Origin: Stenotrophomonas lactitubi
GTDB taxonomy: Bacteria; Pseudomonadota; Gammaproteobacteria; Xanthomonadales; Xanthomonadaceae
NCBI RefSeq assembly: GCF_002803515.1
Contig: NZ_PHQX01000001.1
Location: 3,782,001 to 3,846,000, forward strand
Length of the DNA: 64,000 bases
Reading direction: 5' to 3'
Shown here: piece by piece, positions 61,656 to 64,000 of the stretch
Layout of the letters: the number at the start of each line of letters is the position of its first letter
Position numbering within the stretch: the stretch's first letter is position 1
Program-made: the position numbers and the translations under genes
Notes under the pieces: model-generated
Told to the model about the DNA's origin: nothing
Seen by the model: only the letters and a program-made list of their open reading frames with translations
Databases searched by the model: none

Positions 61656-64000
61656 ATGCTCCCCAGCCTGCCCCTGCTGCTGGCCCTGCCGTTCCTCATG
61701 GCAGTGGCTGTCGCAGCCTTCCCCCGTAGTTCGCGCTCGACTGCTGCCTGGCTGGCGGCGCTGGCGCCGTTGGGCGGGCTGGCGATCCTCGCCTGGCTGA
61801 CCCCATCGGTCATCGATGGCCAGGTGGTGCGCACGATGGTGCCGTGGCTGCCGCAGATCGGCCTGGACTTCACCCTGCGCCTGGATGGCCTGGCCTGGAT
61901 GTTCGCGGGGCTGGTACTGGGCATCGGCGCACTGGTGGTGCTGTATGCGCGCTACTACCTGAGCTCGCAGGACAGCGCGCACCGCTTCTACACCTACCTG
62001 TTGCTGTTCATGGGCGCCATGCTGGGCATGGTGCTGTCGGGCAACCTGTTGCTGCTGATGATCTTCTGGGAAATGACCAGCATCAGCTCGTTCCTGCTGA
62101 TCGGTTTCTGGTCGCATCGCCAGGACGCCCGCGAGGGCGCGCGGATGGCGCTGGTGATCACCGGCGGCGGCGGCCTGGCCCTGCTGGCCGGCGTGCTGCT
62201 GATCGGCCGCATCGTCGGCAGCTTCGATCTGGACGTGGTGCTGGCTGCCGGCGAGCAGATCCGCGCCAGCGCGCTGTACCCCTACGCGTTGTTCCTGATA
62301 CTGGCGGGCATCTTCACCAAGAGCGCGCAGTTCCCGTTCCACTTCTGGCTGCCGCACGCGATGGCCGCGCCCACCCCGGTGTCGGCCTATCTGCACTCTG
62401 CCACCATGGTGAAGGCCGGCGTATTCCTGCTGGCGCGCCTGCATCCGGCGTTGGCCGGCAGCGATCTGTTCTTCTACACGGTCAGCGGCATTGGTGCGAT
62501 CACCCTGCTGATCGGCGCCTGGAACGCGATCTTCCAGCATGACCTGAAGGGCCTGCTGGCCTATTCGACGATCTCGCACCTGGGCCTGATCACCCTGCTG
62601 TTCGGCCTGTCCACGCCGATGGCGGTGGTCGCCGGCGTGTTCCACATCCTCAACCACGCCACCTTCAAGGCCTCGCTGTTCATGGCCGCCGGCATCATCG
62701 ACCACGAGACCGGCACCCGTGACATGCGCAAGCTGGGTGGCCTGCGCAGGCTGATGCCGTTCACCAGCGCGCTGGCGATCATCGCCTCGCTGGCGATGGC
62801 CGGCATCCCGCTGCTCAACGGCTTCCTGTCCAAGGAAATGCTGTTCGCCGAAGCGCTCTCGGCCGGCGGCACCGACACCATGCGCACGGCGGTGTCGATC
62901 GCTGCGCTGCTGGCGGGTGTGTTCGGCGTGGCCTACAGCCTGCGCTTCGTGCACGACACCTTCTTCGGCAAGGGCCCGCATGGCCTCGACCGCGTGCCGC
63001 ATGAGCCACCGCGCTGGATGAAGGTGCCGGTGGAGATCCTGGTGGTGATCTGCGTGGCGGTGGGTATCGCCCCGGCACTGACGGTGGCGCCGGTACTGCA
63101 CGCGGCAGCTGCCTCGATCCTCGGCAGCGCGATGCCCGAGTACAACCTGTCGATCTGGCATGGCTTCAACCTGCCGCTGGCGATGAGCGCCGCGGGCGTG
63201 GTCGGTGGCGTGGCCCTCTACTTCGGCCTGCGCAAGCTGATCGACCTGCATGGGGTGACCAACACCACGCCGGGGCGCAACGTCTTCCACCACCAACTGG
63301 ACCTGCTGTCGGCCGGTGCGCAGCGGTTGACTGCCGGCATCGCCAACGGCAGCCTGCAGCGCATGCTGCTGGGCCTGGTGCTGGTGGCGATCGTGGTTGC
63401 CGCCGCGCCCTACATCGCCAACCCGGCCTCGCCGAACTGGACCAAGCCGCAGCCGATACCGCTGCTGGGCTGGGCACTGTGGCTGGTGATGATGTCCTGC
63501 GCGGTGGCGACGCTGCGCATGTACAAGCAGCGCCTGCTGGCGGTGCTGCTGGTCGGCGGCGTCGGCCTGATGGTGGCGCTGACCTTCGTGTTCCTGTCCG
63601 CACCAGACCTGGCACTGACCCAGTTGCTGGTGGAGATGGTGACCTTGGTGCTGATGCTGCTGGGCATGAACTACCTGCCCGCACAATCGGGTCCGGAGCG
63701 GCCGCGCTGGCGCAAGCGCCGTGATGCGCTGATCGCGATCGTGGCCGGTGCCGGCCTCGGCGCGCTGGCCTACAGCGCGATGACGCTGCCGCCGAACACC
63801 ATGGCCGGCGAACTGCTTGCCCGCGCACTGCCCGAGGCGTACGGCCAGAACGTGGTCAACGTGATCCTGGTCGACTTCCGAGGTTTCGATACCTTCGGCG
63901 AGATCACCGTGTTCGGCATCGCCGCACTGGTCGTGCATGCGCTGCTGCGCCGTACGCGGATGGCGCCGGAGCAGATCATGCCCGGCCCGCCGATCAAGCT
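61656..64000 (+). CDS. mrpA: Monovalent cation/H+ antiporter subunit A (MrpA/PhaA type), partial
   Basis: An open frame of 781 codons from an ATG at 61656 runs off the end of the window. It encodes a large multi-TM protein of the proton-pumping NADH dehydrogenase-like antiporter family: FTLRLDGLAWMFAGLVLGIG, FWEMTSISSFLLIGFWSH, KSAQFPFHFWLPHAMAAPTP, HSATMVKAGVFLLARL and LSKEMLFAEAL. The last visible part, NVILVDFRGFDTFGEITV, is the MrpA C-terminal domain, often fused to an MrpB-like region. It exports Na+ or K+ for alkaline-pH and salt tolerance with the products of genes that should follow downstream. Confidence 0.95.
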   Translation, partial: MLPSLPLLLALPFLMAVAVAAFPRSSRSTAAWLAALAPLGGLAILAWLTPSVIDGQVVRTMVPWLPQIGLDFTLRLDGLAWMFAGLVLGIGALVVLYARYYLSSQDSAHRFYTYLLLFMGAMLGMVLSGNLLLLMIFWEMTSISSFLLIGFWSHRQDAREGARMALVITGGGGLALLAGVLLIGRIVGSFDLDVVLAAGEQIRASALYPYALFLILAGIFTKSAQFPFHFWLPHAMAAPTPVSAYLHSATMVKAGVFLLARLHPALAGSDLFFYTVSGIGAITLLIGAWNAIFQHDLKGLLAYSTISHLGLITLLFGLSTPMAVVAGVFHILNHATFKASLFMAAGIIDHETGTRDMRKLGGLRRLMPFTSALAIIASLAMAGIPLLNGFLSKEMLFAEALSAGGTDTMRTAVSIAALLAGVFGVAYSLRFVHDTFFGKGPHGLDRVPHEPPRWMKVPVEILVVICVAVGIAPALTVAPVLHAAAASILGSAMPEYNLSIWHGFNLPLAMSAAGVVGGVALYFGLRKLIDLHGVTNTTPGRNVFHHQLDLLSAGAQRLTAGIANGSLQRMLLGLVLVAIVVAAAPYIANPASPNWTKPQPIPLLGWALWLVMMSCAVATLRMYKQRLLAVLLVGGVGLMVALTFVFLSAPDLALTQLLVEMVTLVLMLLGMNYLPAQSGPERPRWRKRRDALIAIVAGAGLGALAYSAMTLPPNTMAGELLARALPEAYGQNVVNVILVDFRGFDTFGEITVFGIAALVVHALLRRTRMAPEQIMPGPPIK

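Overview
The window is a 64 kb stretch of gammaproteobacterial chromosome (roughly two-thirds GC) that looks like Stenotrophomonas maltophilia or a very close relative. The evidence is the many short palindromes tagged with GTAG (SMAG-type REPs), a SmeIJK-like RND efflux operon, a Clp-type CRP regulator, an XVIPCD-tagged effector of the Xanthomonadales bacteria-killing type IV secretion system, and xanthomonad gene content such as monomeric isocitrate dehydrogenase and the erpA/bactofilin cluster. No insertion sequence, CRISPR array, rRNA or complete prophage is visible.

Layout. 1-4.1 kb: the end of a diguanylate cyclase, two tandem periplasmic TonB-like paralogues and aceK. 4.1-7.3 kb: an orphan KilA-N gene and a four-gene small-GTPase/roadblock operon. 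7.5-14 kb: monomeric icd, a lipoprotein, a LysM protein, queF and an M20 hydrolase. 14-27.4 kb: the smeIJK-type pump, a Fur-box TonB receptor, a YccS/FUSC membrane protein and an SDR. 27.5-35.7 kb: an MFS-acyltransferase fusion, two CD225 proteins with a DUF2752 protein, an ampE-like gene, nudC, erpA, a bactofilin and its partner. 35.7-41.4 kb: a degenerate REC-GGDEF-EAL protein coupled to a hybrid histidine kinase, then bfr, bfd and rppH. 41.5-45.8 kb: two tRNAs, rplM-rpsI, coq7, an SMR exporter, speD and clp. 46-52.5 kb: a TSUP permease and a trpE-(SIMPL)-trpG-trpD-trpC-HAD operon. 52.6-56.8 kb: a lipase-type T4SS effector facing two ankyrin lipoproteins, probably immunity proteins. 56.8-64 kb: a lipid kinase, a candidate sRNA, an acetyltransferase, rpe, a J-domain protein, purC, a DUF962 protein and the start of an Mrp antiporter operon.

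The most notable undescribed-looking signals are intergenic. (1) A composite element of about 500 bp occurs twice (12145-12646 and 30724-31226). Each copy carries two inverted modules of about 100 nt, with long compensating stems and a 52-58 nt core, plus a REP, and ends in a terminal palindrome placed just beyond the stop codon of a minus-strand gene. (2) At about 57.84-58.00 kb a strong plus-strand terminator with no plus-strand gene follows a stretch holding seven GGA motifs in 73 nt, several of them in hairpin loops, which resembles a CsrA/RsmA-sequestering sRNA. (3) A consensus-quality sigma-54 site lies just upstream of clp. (4) A structured leader ending in a terminator precedes the guanidinium-type SMR exporter.

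The genes are mostly housekeeping and envelope functions. The clearest accessory cargo is the T4SS effector/immunity cluster at 52.6-56.8 kb, whose lipoprotein genes look less GC-rich than their surroundings.
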